From the NCBI GenBank assembly GCA_029568995.1, contig JAKPYU010000754.1:1-35574 (forward strand): a DNA stretch of 35,574 nt. Reading direction: 5' to 3'. Made by a program: the position numbers and the translations under genes. The stretch's first letter is position 1, and each line of letters starts with the position of its first letter. Source of the DNA: Candidatus Omnitrophota bacterium. Its GTDB lineage: Bacteria > Hinthialibacterota > Hinthialibacteria > Hinthialibacterales > JAKPRU01. Below the pieces are notes generated by a model that searched no databases, had not been told where the DNA came from, and saw only the letters and a program-made list of their open reading frames with translations. Shown here in pieces: positions 1-8,960 of the stretch.

Positions 1-320
1 TCCTTGAATTTTTCCATCACTCCCGGCATCTGGTCCTGCGAATAGACCAGGCCGCCCTCGACAAACTCGATATCCGCCAGCGCGGGGGCAAGTTTGGTGA
101 ATTCGGCTTCAAACGTCTGCACCTCCTTATCGAGATCGAGAACCGTTTTGGGCCAGCCGGGGTATGGATTCCCCAGGTAGACCTTGCCGACTCTCGTTTT
201 TGTTTTGCCTTTCGGAATCGGCAGCGGGGCCGGCAAGGCATTCGTATCAACCGGGCGCATCAGGTTCGCCAGACAAATCGTCCCCATGGTGGTCGCTCCA
301 AGAAAGTCTCGTCTTCTCAT
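1..320 (-). CDS. Tat-exported protein of unknown function, N-terminal part only
   Basis: The reading frame stays open from an ATG at 320 to the left window edge, giving about 106 residues of a longer protein. The N-terminus reads MRRRDFLGATTMG followed by a short hydrophobic stretch. This is the twin-arginine leader layout common in exported proteins of Planctomycetes-like and Hydrogenedentes-like bacteria. An AAAGGAG ribosome site sits about 7 bases before the ATG, which fixes the start. After the leader comes a proline-rich linker and then a sequence with GKVYLGNPYPGWP and a conserved-looking EGGLVYSQDQMPGVM. I do not recognise the family securely; a sugar-isomerase-like or other substrate-binding fold is possible but not shown. 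It lies downstream of, and on the same strand as, the glycoside-hydrolase gene ending at 493, separated by 172 bases that hold a hairpin and a possible promoter. Confidence 0.7.
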   Translation of the reverse strand, partial: MRRRDFLGATTMGTICLANLMRPVDTNALPAPLPIPKGKTKTRVGKVYLGNPYPGWPKTVLDLDKEVQTFEAEFTKLAPALADIEFVEGGLVYSQDQMPGVMEKFK

Positions 321-377
321 GTGACAATCTCCTTTGGGTTATTTGTTGTCAACTCGATTTTCGATCTCCGGAATAAC

Positions 378-404
378 CCGGCAGCCGGATCGCACGGCTG
401 CCGG
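378..404 (-). terminator. 10-bp perfect hairpin between two minus-strand genes
   Basis: CCGGCAGCCG at 378-387 pairs perfectly with CGGCTGCCGG at 395-404 around a 7-base loop. In the minus direction it follows the gene ending at 493, but no clear T-run comes after it. It could therefore be a weak terminator. Because a TATAAT lies just upstream at 416-421, it could instead be a structured 5' leader of the gene starting at 320. Confidence 0.4.
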
Positions 405-415
405 ATCGGTCGTTG

Positions 416-421
416 ATTATA
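416..421 (-). promoter_or_regulatory. Possible -10 box for the Tat-leader gene
   Basis: The minus strand reads exactly TATAAT here, inside an AT-rich patch about 95 bases before the ATG at 320. No good -35 hexamer lies 16-18 bases upstream, since the nearest TTGACC is 28 bases away. The call rests on the -10 alone. Confidence 0.25.
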
Positions 422-492
422 TATTTTCCTGCACTGCTCCGATAGCGGCGGTCAAGGCCTTATCGGACAGGTGCTGCTCGATGATATGTCCA

Positions 493-3087
493 TCATCCCT
501 TTGGTTTGAGATCCATCACCACGGCCTTGTAGACCCTTAGCTCGTTTAGAGTCAGGCTGACTTCTCCTTCTCCGGCGGAGAAGTCAATCGGCCCCGATTG
601 TTCGGTCGGGGTCACGACCCGCATACTCGCAACGTCTTTACCGGCAGGCAGCGGAACCGTAATGCGCAGGTCCTTGGAGACCACGGGTTCCCCCGAATGG
701 GTGTGAACCGCCCAGATCGCATCCTCACCTTCTTTCGGCGGATCGTTCCGAAGAACCGGGATGTGATAGTTCACCGCATGGACCACCAATCGTTCCGGAC
801 GTCCCGGCTTATCGGGAATGAGATACGGATGAATGTAGACACCCGGATCGGTTTCCTTCGGGCACCAGCGCAGCTCCCCTGCAAATGCAGACTCCAGGTT
901 CCCGATGAACTTGGGGCCAAGATCGACACCCTTTTCCAGGTCCTCTTTTCGCGCGGGATTCAGGAACTCGCTGGAAAGCGTAAAAGCATTCCCACGGTCC
1001 TCCATGAGGCGAAACATCTCCGACCTGCGTTCCGGGACTTCCTCCCGTTTCAGCCGCAAAATCTTGCCTTTGCCATAGGCCACGGGTTGAAATCCGGTGG
1101 CTTTCGGACAGGCTTCGGCCAGGGCGTTTTTCTCGCACGGACGCGCATACCGGTCTTCCGTTCCGAACGGTTCGACAATGACCAGGTTTCCACCGTTCTC
1201 GGCATAGTCCAGAAGCATCTCAATCTGACAGGCATCAAGATACCGCATCATGGGGGCGATCAGGACTTTGTATCGCGAAAGGTCTCCGCATCCCTTCTCC
1301 TCCACGAGGTCGAAGGGGATCTGGGTTTCCGAGAAGACTCGAGTCAGGGCATGGGTCATCTGAAGGTGTTCCGGCCATTCGTAGAACACCAGGTCGCTCC
1401 AGAACAGAACGCCGACCTGTGCCCAGGATTCGCCGCCGTCCCATAGTTCGGTATTTGCCTCGAAGAAAGGCTTCCAACGCCTTCGCGATTCCGGCGCATT
1501 GATTCCGGTTTGGATGAGCGCTCCCCCGCCTCCGGCAGCCACTTCCGCCTCTGCCAGATCCGCCGCGCCATCTTCGGTGACCTTGTACAACAGCGTCCCC
1601 GCCTGCGTTCCGGCTGCCATGGCCCATCGGAATCCGAAAATGTTCGACACAATCACTCCGCTTTCCAACATGCCGCATTGCGGCATCTCTTCCAGCATCT
1701 GCATGTCGGCCATGGGCGCCCACTGCATCATGCCGATCCCATCCACGCGACGCTTGTTCATGCCGTCCACGGTGGAGACCGGTCCCATGTTGGCCACCGT
1801 ATAGAAATCATCGCCACGGCCTTTTTCTATGAATCCCAAGCGTCCGTTGCGCTTCAAGCGGGCGAAATGGTCCGCCATGCTCTGGCACCATAACCGTTGG
1901 GATTCCACCCACAGAAGCACGTCATTCGGCGTCTCACGGCATCGTCTCTTGATGTTGGAGGAACCGAACTTGTTTTCCAGCAATGTCGCCAGATCTTTAC
2001 TCTCCAGGTACTCGTGAAACTCATGCCGAAGCACGGTCTGGACAAAGGCCACTTTTCGATTGGCGTTCACCTCGTCCGCCCGTGTGCCCCCGAACTCATT
2101 CTTCAGGAACTTGTCAAAGTCTTTTTCCGGCGGGTATTCCCCCAGTGAGTCCTGCATGTAACAGCGTAGAAGTCGCCAATCTTCTTCCAGATTGACCTTC
2201 GATGGATCTTTCTCGCCCAGAATCGTGTCCAGTTTTTTCTTGTCCCAAATCTTGGCGAGATGAGTCTTGAATGTTCCCGTAATGGTGCTTTCGAAATCGG
2301 CGTAGATCTCCGACACGTCGATTTTCCGGTGATCGTCGGTCCCGAAAATCTCACGGAGGCCTTTCCTGCCATATTTTTCCAGGAGATACATGTCGAATTT
2401 CTCCTGGCAATGGGGGCAGGCGCAGAACTGCGTGTTGACATCGAAGAACATGCCGTCATAGCCAATCCGCCCGATTTCCCGGGCGCTGAGATTCACAAAA
2501 TCAATCCAGCCCGGATTGTTGACGCAGGGCGTATAGTGAAAGACCTCAGACGGTCCACCGCCCAGCGGGTCCGGCCCTCTCAGCTGCGACCAGAGGCTGG
2601 GATCCGCTGCGGGCTTCGGCCCCAATCCCATGGCTCGGTACTCCTCCCATTGATCGTAGAAATGAAAGAATCCCGTCCGTGTCTCCGGATGACCGAAAAA
2701 GGCCATTGTGAATACGTAGGGAATGATTCGGTCCACACCGGCGGCCCGCATCTTCCTGAGAATCCCTTCGACTCGCTCGTATTCTTGGGGGATTTCATAG
2801 AAGTGAAGAATATCGTCCGTGAATAGCTCATGCCCGTAGGTCGGACCGAGAGCGCCTTTGACCGGGATTTGATACCCCAGGTGATACAGGTCCGGCGGAC
2901 TGTCCCGAAGACCGTTCAGGAAACTCGGCGTCTCCGCGTCATTCAGGTACCCGATACAATAGGTGTACGGAACGGTGGTTTTCGCCGGGATGGTATAACC
3001 GCGAACGGATACCGGCTCGGTATTCACCGGCAAAATGGAAATGAATAAAGCAGCAAGGACAGAAGAGACAACTATCGTGTGACGCAT
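493..3087 (-). CDS. Large secreted glycoside-hydrolase-like protein
   Basis: This 864-residue protein begins with a cleavable signal peptide (about residues 1-23), so it should be exported. Residues about 40-235 look like the first half of a TIM barrel, with GYDGMFFDVN placing a candidate acidic residue at D216. A cysteine cluster follows (C222, C224, C227, in FCACPHC), as in several uncharacterised glycosidase-like families. Residues about 240-395 form a charged, helical insertion. The barrel appears to resume around 410-560. Residues about 565-700 resemble the GATase-like trimerisation domain of GH42-type beta-galactosidases (LIAPMMRYLD, NLVIVEPFG). A beta-rich tail closes the protein. The substrate is not predictable from sequence. 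The gene starts 14 bases after the metallohydrolase gene ends, so the two are almost certainly co-transcribed. Confidence 0.72.
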   Translation of the reverse strand: MRHTIVVSSVLAALFISILPVNTEPVSVRGYTIPAKTTVPYTYCIGYLNDAETPSFLNGLRDSPPDLYHLGYQIPVKGALGPTYGHELFTDDILHFYEIPQEYERVEGILRKMRAAGVDRIIPYVFTMAFFGHPETRTGFFHFYDQWEEYRAMGLGPKPAADPSLWSQLRGPDPLGGGPSEVFHYTPCVNNPGWIDFVNLSAREIGRIGYDGMFFDVNTQFCACPHCQEKFDMYLLEKYGRKGLREIFGTDDHRKIDVSEIYADFESTITGTFKTHLAKIWDKKKLDTILGEKDPSKVNLEEDWRLLRCYMQDSLGEYPPEKDFDKFLKNEFGGTRADEVNANRKVAFVQTVLRHEFHEYLESKDLATLLENKFGSSNIKRRCRETPNDVLLWVESQRLWCQSMADHFARLKRNGRLGFIEKGRGDDFYTVANMGPVSTVDGMNKRRVDGIGMMQWAPMADMQMLEEMPQCGMLESGVIVSNIFGFRWAMAAGTQAGTLLYKVTEDGAADLAEAEVAAGGGGALIQTGINAPESRRRWKPFFEANTELWDGGESWAQVGVLFWSDLVFYEWPEHLQMTHALTRVFSETQIPFDLVEEKGCGDLSRYKVLIAPMMRYLDACQIEMLLDYAENGGNLVIVEPFGTEDRYARPCEKNALAEACPKATGFQPVAYGKGKILRLKREEVPERRSEMFRLMEDRGNAFTLSSEFLNPARKEDLEKGVDLGPKFIGNLESAFAGELRWCPKETDPGVYIHPYLIPDKPGRPERLVVHAVNYHIPVLRNDPPKEGEDAIWAVHTHSGEPVVSKDLRITVPLPAGKDVASMRVVTPTEQSGPIDFSAGEGEVSLTLNELRVYKAVVMDLKPKG

Positions 3088-3101
3088 TTTTGTTTACTCC
3101 A

Positions 3102-4643
3102 TCAAAGTTTTTGGGTCAATTCCAGGTAGATTTCCTGTGCCTTTCGGTAAGTGTCCATCACCTCCGTTTTTTCTTCGGAAGAGGCAAAAGCGTTTTCCGT
3201 GGTTTCCAGTTTGGCGATGAATTCGTCGATCCACCGGACGAAATAATACGCCGATTCGGGGCGGATTGTCTTGCGTCCTTCCCCTTTGAGATAGATCGGG
3301 CTGGTGTGCGCGCAGGGAAGGAGTTCGTGCTCATATCCAAAGCATCTCGCCGCCAGCCAGGAGGCATCCCCCGGATCGACTGTCACACTGCATTGAATGT
3401 GCCGATCATCTCGCTGGGGGATATGTGAGAAGATCACTTCCCCCGAAGCAACAATCTGCACTTCGGCAACCGGTTTTGCGGTAAGAATCTCGATGGCAAG
3501 ATTCACAGGCTCCCCTTGTGGGAGATCCAACATATCGCCAGGTTCCCGGTCATTGGCTTTGAGAAACAGCATGGCTCCGTTGGTAACGAAATTCCGCCCT
3601 TTCCTCAAATTCGCCAGCCACTCGTCGTATGTGAATGGTTGATCCAGTTTCACATAGCATCGGTTGAATCCGACCGGACTCGGCAGGACGCCGCTTGCAG
3701 AACCGGCGGATGCCGGGATCTTGAACCCGCAATTCAACAGGTGATACCAGATTCCGCAGACATATTCCCAGAATCCACGAGGGCCAGCTGGGTAGATCGA
3801 ATCGCGATCCCGCCCCCATGCCGAATAATCCCAGATGGACATTTCCGTCAGATGGTTGTTGTTGATGCCGATGGAATCCGCCAATCCGAATGTGGCCACC
3901 ACGGGCGATCCCCACCAAAACGGTTTTTCGATATCCACCCACCCGCCCATCTCTTTGGCTTTTTTACACAGGCCGATGTTGGTCGGATACCAATACTGAT
4001 GCGGTGGCAGGCGCAGCGGTTCTTTGAGATTACACAACAGCACGGCTCCACCACCCCGCTCGTCTTCCGTGGAAAGAACGTCGTACACATGAGTGGCATC
4101 CGCCTGCCGGATCGCGGGTCCTTCGGGAGATCCTCCCGCCCACTCGTCTTTCGTGTTCCACACGGTCTGTACCACCCCCACGTTGAGATCCTCCGCGAGC
4201 AGGAGATCGTCCATTTGCGCGATGGGGCGGTGAATGTGAAATTCGCCGGACCACCAGCCCCGTGCCGCCATGTCGATCCATCGTTCCAATTCGAGAGTTA
4301 CCGTGTCGGTCTTGGCGGGATTGAATGACCTCTGGGCGATACGGTATTCCGGGCCTCGGCAAACCTCAACGGTCAGGTGGCCCGCCTCTGCGGGAACTTG
4401 CAGAACGGCCTCTCCCCGGCAGACAAAAGACATGCGATAGGGCGGTGCATCCTTGGGTTTATACAGGAATCCTTCCCGGTCCTGGACTTTCACTCGCGCG
4501 GGAACAAGGGTGGTTCCACCTTTTTCGACGATCCGCAGATGGATTTGATTCATAGTCGGGTTCATCGGACTCTTCTCTTGCTGGGAAAAAACCTGGCTCG
4601 CGGAAAGCAGAACAAAACTGACACAAAACCATCCGAATTTCAT
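3102..4643 (-). CDS. Secreted CehA/McbA-like (PHP-type) metallohydrolase
   Basis: The start is placed at the ATG at 4643. It has AGGAGA 5-7 bases upstream and opens a clean signal peptide (MKFGWFCVSFVLLSASQVFS). A longer open frame upstream lacks these features. The protein is 513 residues. An N-terminal beta-rich domain (about 30-125) precedes GWWSGEFHIHRP, where H136 and H138 form the HxH motif seen at the start of PHP-like domains of the CehA/McbA family. Those enzymes are metal-dependent esterases or phosphoesterases. Later blocks include DIEKPFWWGSP and SAGSASGVLPSPVG, and a C-terminal beta domain. The natural substrate is unknown; the name refers to fold only. It is the first gene of a two-gene operon with the downstream glycoside-hydrolase-like gene and diverges from the TPR lipoprotein at 4784. 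Confidence 0.75.
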   Translation of the reverse strand: MKFGWFCVSFVLLSASQVFSQQEKSPMNPTMNQIHLRIVEKGGTTLVPARVKVQDREGFLYKPKDAPPYRMSFVCRGEAVLQVPAEAGHLTVEVCRGPEYRIAQRSFNPAKTDTVTLELERWIDMAARGWWSGEFHIHRPIAQMDDLLLAEDLNVGVVQTVWNTKDEWAGGSPEGPAIRQADATHVYDVLSTEDERGGGAVLLCNLKEPLRLPPHQYWYPTNIGLCKKAKEMGGWVDIEKPFWWGSPVVATFGLADSIGINNNHLTEMSIWDYSAWGRDRDSIYPAGPRGFWEYVCGIWYHLLNCGFKIPASAGSASGVLPSPVGFNRCYVKLDQPFTYDEWLANLRKGRNFVTNGAMLFLKANDREPGDMLDLPQGEPVNLAIEILTAKPVAEVQIVASGEVIFSHIPQRDDRHIQCSVTVDPGDASWLAARCFGYEHELLPCAHTSPIYLKGEGRKTIRPESAYYFVRWIDEFIAKLETTENAFASSEEKTEVMDTYRKAQEIYLELTQKL

Positions 4644-4692
4644 TCTCGTCTCCTGATCGCTGCAAAGAAGTCCTGAGTTCTTCGACCGGAAC

Positions 4693-4712
4693 GCCCGAAA
4701 TCCGTATCGGGC
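4693..4712. promoter_or_regulatory. Small inverted repeat in a divergent promoter region
   Basis: GCCCGA (4693-4698) and TCGGGC (4707-4712) form a perfect 6-bp inverted repeat with an 8-base centre. It lies in the 140-base space between the divergent genes at 4643 (minus) and 4784 (plus). The position would suit an operator, but no regulator is identified and the repeat is short. Confidence 0.2.
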
Positions 4713-4783
4713 GGCAGGACTGGATTGATGGAAATGTGTCTGGCACGATAGCGCATACATCCTTTTAAGGAAAGGACCAGAGA

Positions 4784-6001
4784 GTGAATTCCCAGATTCG
4801 ATTTTCAGCCCTGGCCATGGGGTTAAGCCTGATCCTGGCATTTGCCGTCGGCTGCGGAAACAATCCCGACAAGGCCTACGAACGCGTCATGCGGGCATAC
4901 CATCAACGGCAACCGGATTGGATCGGCGCTTCTCTGTACGCGCAGGAATTTATCAATCGGTTTCCGGACGATCAACGCGTTCGTCAAATGTACGATGTGC
5001 TGGTGAATTGCCATATTCATCTGGAGGAATGGGCCTTGGCACGATCCGTCTGCGAGGAGGTCGTGCGACGGTTCCCGGATGAGGCTACGCGATACGGTGC
5101 GGAATTGGCTCGCGGAACGACCTTTTTGGGGGAAGGCAATTATGATGAGGGACTGGCCGCACTCAACCAGATTGTCGATTCCACTGCCAGTGTCATGATG
5201 CGGCTGCGCGCGATTGACTACACCGCATCCGCCTACCAGCTTAAGGCCTCGCAGCCGAACGCCGCAACGGAAGTCGAGTGGGCTAATGCAATTTCCGCCT
5301 ATGATCGCTGGCTGGCTCTTGCCTCCATCCCGGAAACGGCCTCCGCGATTTCGGATATCACTGAGGCCTGCGCCGGGATTTTGATCCGGCGGGCTGAGGC
5401 ATGGCGTTACATGGGCGATCTGGTGAGGTGTTCACAATCCTATGCGGAAATCGCCAATGCCACACAGTTCCCCGACCTGACTCGCTCTGAGTGGTCATAC
5501 GTTTCCGCCGAATACCTGAAAGATCATATTCAAAAAGGAGATCCCGACACCCCCATCAACGAACCGGACCGGCAACAACTCATTGCCGCCTATACCCTAA
5601 CAGTCGAGCAGTTTCCCGATACGGATTTCGGTATCTGGGCACGAGTGGAACTCTGCAAACTCTATAAACCGATTGATCCGGAGAAAGCCGAGTCCTATTT
5701 GACCGAGGCCGTTAAGCGTTATCAAAAATATGTCGATCTATATCAGAATTCGAACAATCCGGATGAACGGAATGCGCAACGGTTCTACAAAACCAAAATC
5801 GGCGATGCCTATTTCGCGGTCGAAGATCTGGATCGCGCTGAGAAAGCATTCCTCGATCTCAGGAACATGTTCAGCGACGACCAGAATTTGCAGTACTGCG
5901 ATATGAAGCTGAAGTTCATTGACGAGATTCGGAACCGGGCCTCCGGTTCCCCTGTCAGTGCGACAGCGGAAGTCGAAGCCGCAACGCCTGCCGGGCAATG
6001 A
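4784..6001 (+). CDS. Lipoprotein with tetratricopeptide repeats
   Basis: The start is GTG at 4784, preceded by AAGGAAAGG about 9 bases upstream. The 405-residue product begins with a lipoprotein signal: a hydrophobic stretch ends in AVGCG, which puts the lipidated cysteine at C24. The rest is alpha-helical and built of TPR-like pairs, for example ASLYAQEFINRFPDD, ARSVCEEVVRRFPDE and AEKAFLDLRNMF. This resembles the BamD/YbgF class of outer-membrane-associated scaffolds, though it is longer than BamD (about 245 residues) and no specific family is proven. It probably sits in the periplasm, anchored to a membrane, and mediates protein-protein contacts. It is transcribed alone and runs tail-to-tail into the glycosidase-like gene, with 4 bases between the stops. 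Confidence 0.72.
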   Translation: MNSQIRFSALAMGLSLILAFAVGCGNNPDKAYERVMRAYHQRQPDWIGASLYAQEFINRFPDDQRVRQMYDVLVNCHIHLEEWALARSVCEEVVRRFPDEATRYGAELARGTTFLGEGNYDEGLAALNQIVDSTASVMMRLRAIDYTASAYQLKASQPNAATEVEWANAISAYDRWLALASIPETASAISDITEACAGILIRRAEAWRYMGDLVRCSQSYAEIANATQFPDLTRSEWSYVSAEYLKDHIQKGDPDTPINEPDRQQLIAAYTLTVEQFPDTDFGIWARVELCKLYKPIDPEKAESYLTEAVKRYQKYVDLYQNSNNPDERNAQRFYKTKIGDAYFAVEDLDRAEKAFLDLRNMFSDDQNLQYCDMKLKFIDEIRNRASGSPVSATAEVEAATPAGQ

Positions 6002-6005
6002 CGAT

Positions 6006-8852
6006 CTACCTGCTTGGAGAGTGAACCCAGTACGGGGTTGCCACTTCGGGATCGGGGTAAATGGCCGCATTGCCCACTGCATCGGTGGCTTCCAGAAAAT
6101 AGAGCATCCCCTCCGGAGCCGACGGGATGCGACCGGTGTAGATGTTCCCCGTACCTGCCAGGACCTGAACCTCCCAGGGACGACTGGAAGGAATCGCCTT
6201 ATACCACAGGCGGACTTTTTCCACCTTCGAGGGATCGTTGATATCAAAGTTGAGGATCAGGTTCCCACCTTCTTCGGAAACCTGGCTGGAAGAATGGAGG
6301 ACATGAGGCGGTGCGCTGTCATCCGTGACAAACAGCCGATAATACCGTCCCCCCATTAAGGTGGGCGATTCCACGCGATTTCCGGCAATCTCGGCGGAAA
6401 AGAAGTATTCGAGCAATCCCTCCGTCACCTTGTCTCCCGGAATCTTGACAACAAAGTAATTCGGCATTTGAACTTCCTGTGCATCCAGGCTCTCTCCCTG
6501 CCCGGCGCTGTTTCGGTAGCGTGCTTTCAGTCCGCTTACCGGGACATTCGGCGGGAAACTCAGTTCCAGGGTCAGGTCTTTGCCGGGTCGAGGATGATCG
6601 GGCCGCACATGCCCGAATGCCGGTCGCCAGCGGCGGTCGGTCGCGAGTCCATCCCACTCTGCTTCTTCCTGGTCGAGCACGCGACAGTTTTCATCCAGGT
6701 CATCGATGTGATTCAGCCAATGGAACTGAGTGGTTTTCATCCTCAGAAGGTCGGGAAAAGCTTTGTATCGGCGGTCCGTGACCAGAGAAAGCGCTGCCCA
6801 TTCACGGCTGGCTGACTGGACCCCTTCTTTGGCCGCCCAGAGGCTCTGGTGATTCCCGGTTAAGCGATACATTCCGAGCCGGTAGGCACTGGCGGCCTTT
6901 GTGAGATGATAGGTGCTCAGATGTCGCAGGGCTTCCGCATCCAATTGCCAGGCCCGAATCTCCTTCCATCCTTTTCTCTCAAGCGGGGTGGTGAGCACAT
7001 CGGCGGTTCCCATTTTGGCCGCGGGCCGCAGGGTCATCACCTGTTCCAAAGTGCGTTGAGCCTGGGCCGCTTTGCTCGTTGCTTTCGTCAGAATATCCAA
7101 TGGAGATCTCTTTCCCGTGGTGGTTCCTTCGACCCGGAGTGTTGCGAGTTCCAGCAGGCTTTGGATTGTTGTTTCGTCCTGCGGCTGGGTGGATTGAAAT
7201 TGATCGGAAATGCTGACGGAGGTTTCCAGCTCCGGGGCGGTGTTTCGACGATCCGGGCCGACACAACTTGTGGCGTAAATCGCCGGAACCACCTGGGACA
7301 TGTCGATCAACGCCTGCAACATCGAACGCGCTGAGGCCGTGGGCAAAAACGAGAAATGCCTTTGAAAGCGATGCTCCAGCACTTCACGCGGCACATCCGG
7401 CGAATAGGCCAGACGTCCCCACATCAACCACCAGTACCAATCCCGCTCGAATGTCCAGGTCCAATACGACAGGTCCTCATAGGCGGTATTTGTGTATGTA
7501 TCCGTAAGAGGACCATAAGCCCCAATCGGTTGCAGGGTCATTCCAACCCCATTTCCCAGGTGGCAGGATTCCACAACCCGGCGAATGGAGTCCGGGTCCG
7601 CCCAGGGGAAGATCCGATGCTCCCCGGCAGCCCGAATTTCGTAGATCACATCGTAGTTGCGAGGCTGAGTCAGCAGGTCGTCGTATGTATATTGCTCCCA
7701 GCCGATATACCGTCCCGCAGGAACCTGGTATGGCAATCCAAGAAAATCGCCGTTGAATTTGACCTCGACAGCGGTGGCGTTGGAATGTCCCCCTGCGAGA
7801 GCCGTAATGTCATCCCGTTTGAGCAGCCAGCTCCGCATAATCAGGGGGATACTGCCTTCCGCCTTTTCAATCGCCGGAATGACATACCGTTGATAGAACA
7901 GCACCCCTCGTCCGGATTCCCCCACGCGGAAGCCGGCGCCGCTCAGTTCGGGACAGGATTGAACGAGTTGTTCCCAGGCTTGCGTGGAGTAGGCTCCCAA
8001 TGTCTCCTCGGTCTCCTCGGTCTCCTCCTGAGACGGGTCGGGATGACCGGGAATTCGCCAGGATGCATCGTAGGAAACCAGAAACACTCGAATCCCCCGA
8101 TTCCGGGCGAGTTCAACAATCCGGTTCAGCATCGCGGCGTTCTGTTCCGCCTGCAAAGCGCCCACCCCCACTTCGGGATATGCGTCGAGATAAGTGAAAT
8201 AAGGAAGAATATTGTGTGATTGAGTACTGATCAGGTCGTACACCCCGTGCAGATCCAGGACATTGAACCGGCCCCGCGCCAGAAGATCCATCCAGCCCTG
8301 CCAGAAATCCTCGGAATAGAACCAGGACCATGGGTCCTCCAGGGCCTGGCGCTGAATCAGAATCTGCGCACCACGAACGCCAAGATAGGGAATATGGACT
8401 CCATCCCGAACCGCCTGGTACGGGGCACGCTGTGTACCTGCGCGGTCCACCTGTTCGGCTACTTCCTGGAGACCGTACATGGCCCCGGCGGGATCGGACC
8501 CTGCAACAAGGACCTCGCTGCTTTCTCCGGCTTTGCGGACCCGGATCTCAAAACTTCCTGCGGACCCCGGCGAGATGGAGAGATTCGTGGCCAGAGGATG
8601 CTCAGGCAGAGTGGCGCAACTCAGCAGATCCCCTACGGTTACACGGAACACGCTTGTCTCCCCCGGAGCCTGAAACATGTCGCGGACGCGGACAACCAGC
8701 CCCTTATCGCGCAAAACCTCCTCCAGGTCCAGCACCCCGAAACGAATCGGTTCCGGCATTCGGTCGTACAGGTACAGAATCTCCGATTGTTCGACAGCGA
8801 AGGCCGGGAGAGCCGTTATCCAGATCAAGGTCAGCAGCCCAAGGCGTTTCAT
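6006..8852 (-). CDS. Secreted alpha-glucuronidase/GH20-like glycoside hydrolase
   Basis: The start is the ATG at 8852, with GGAGGA about 6 bases upstream and a signal peptide MKRLGLLTLIWITALPAFA. The longer frame to 8915 runs into an intergenic repeat. The 948-residue product has an N-terminal domain (about 25-140) with the layout of the non-catalytic domain before GH20 and GH67 catalytic barrels (EILYLYDRMPEPIRFGVLDLEE, AMYGLQEVAEQV). A barrel-like region follows (IPYLGVRG, GRFNVLDLHGVYD, RGIRVFLVSYDASWRI). After about residue 500 comes a helical region, and the last 200 residues contain two Ig-like beta modules. I could not assign catalytic residues, so alpha-glucuronidase activity is a hypothesis. 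It is the last gene of the minus-strand run below murA. Confidence 0.65.
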   Translation of the reverse strand: MKRLGLLTLIWITALPAFAVEQSEILYLYDRMPEPIRFGVLDLEEVLRDKGLVVRVRDMFQAPGETSVFRVTVGDLLSCATLPEHPLATNLSISPGSAGSFEIRVRKAGESSEVLVAGSDPAGAMYGLQEVAEQVDRAGTQRAPYQAVRDGVHIPYLGVRGAQILIQRQALEDPWSWFYSEDFWQGWMDLLARGRFNVLDLHGVYDLISTQSHNILPYFTYLDAYPEVGVGALQAEQNAAMLNRIVELARNRGIRVFLVSYDASWRIPGHPDPSQEETEETEETLGAYSTQAWEQLVQSCPELSGAGFRVGESGRGVLFYQRYVIPAIEKAEGSIPLIMRSWLLKRDDITALAGGHSNATAVEVKFNGDFLGLPYQVPAGRYIGWEQYTYDDLLTQPRNYDVIYEIRAAGEHRIFPWADPDSIRRVVESCHLGNGVGMTLQPIGAYGPLTDTYTNTAYEDLSYWTWTFERDWYWWLMWGRLAYSPDVPREVLEHRFQRHFSFLPTASARSMLQALIDMSQVVPAIYATSCVGPDRRNTAPELETSVSISDQFQSTQPQDETTIQSLLELATLRVEGTTTGKRSPLDILTKATSKAAQAQRTLEQVMTLRPAAKMGTADVLTTPLERKGWKEIRAWQLDAEALRHLSTYHLTKAASAYRLGMYRLTGNHQSLWAAKEGVQSASREWAALSLVTDRRYKAFPDLLRMKTTQFHWLNHIDDLDENCRVLDQEEAEWDGLATDRRWRPAFGHVRPDHPRPGKDLTLELSFPPNVPVSGLKARYRNSAGQGESLDAQEVQMPNYFVVKIPGDKVTEGLLEYFFSAEIAGNRVESPTLMGGRYYRLFVTDDSAPPHVLHSSSQVSEEGGNLILNFDINDPSKVEKVRLWYKAIPSSRPWEVQVLAGTGNIYTGRIPSAPEGMLYFLEATDAVGNAAIYPDPEVATPYWVHSPSR

Positions 8853-8886
8853 GGCATCCTCCGCATATCCGCCTGTTGTGTGGCAC

Positions 8887-8956
8887 TCCACAGGCTGGAA
8901 GCCTGCGCCGGTCACCCTCTTCTCCCTCTCCCTCCGGGAGAGGGTCGGGGTGAAGG
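8887..8956 (+). repeat. Composite palindromic intergenic repeat, left copy flanking murA
   Basis: There are two blocks. The first, 8887-8909, is an imperfect palindrome of the form CACAGGC..GCCTGCG. The second, 8917-8956, is pyrimidine-rich with a 9-bp perfect stem (CCCTCTCCC at 8924-8932 with GGGAGAGGG at 8936-8944), ending GGGGTGAAGG. The same two blocks recur in the same order and orientation at 10277-10369. Confidence 0.85.
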
Positions 8957-8960
8957 CATC

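Noticed and set aside
598-1446. Plus-strand open frame of 282 codons inside the glycoside-hydrolase-like gene
   Set aside because: It is opposite a gene with signal peptide and domain structure, and its product has no recognisable family.
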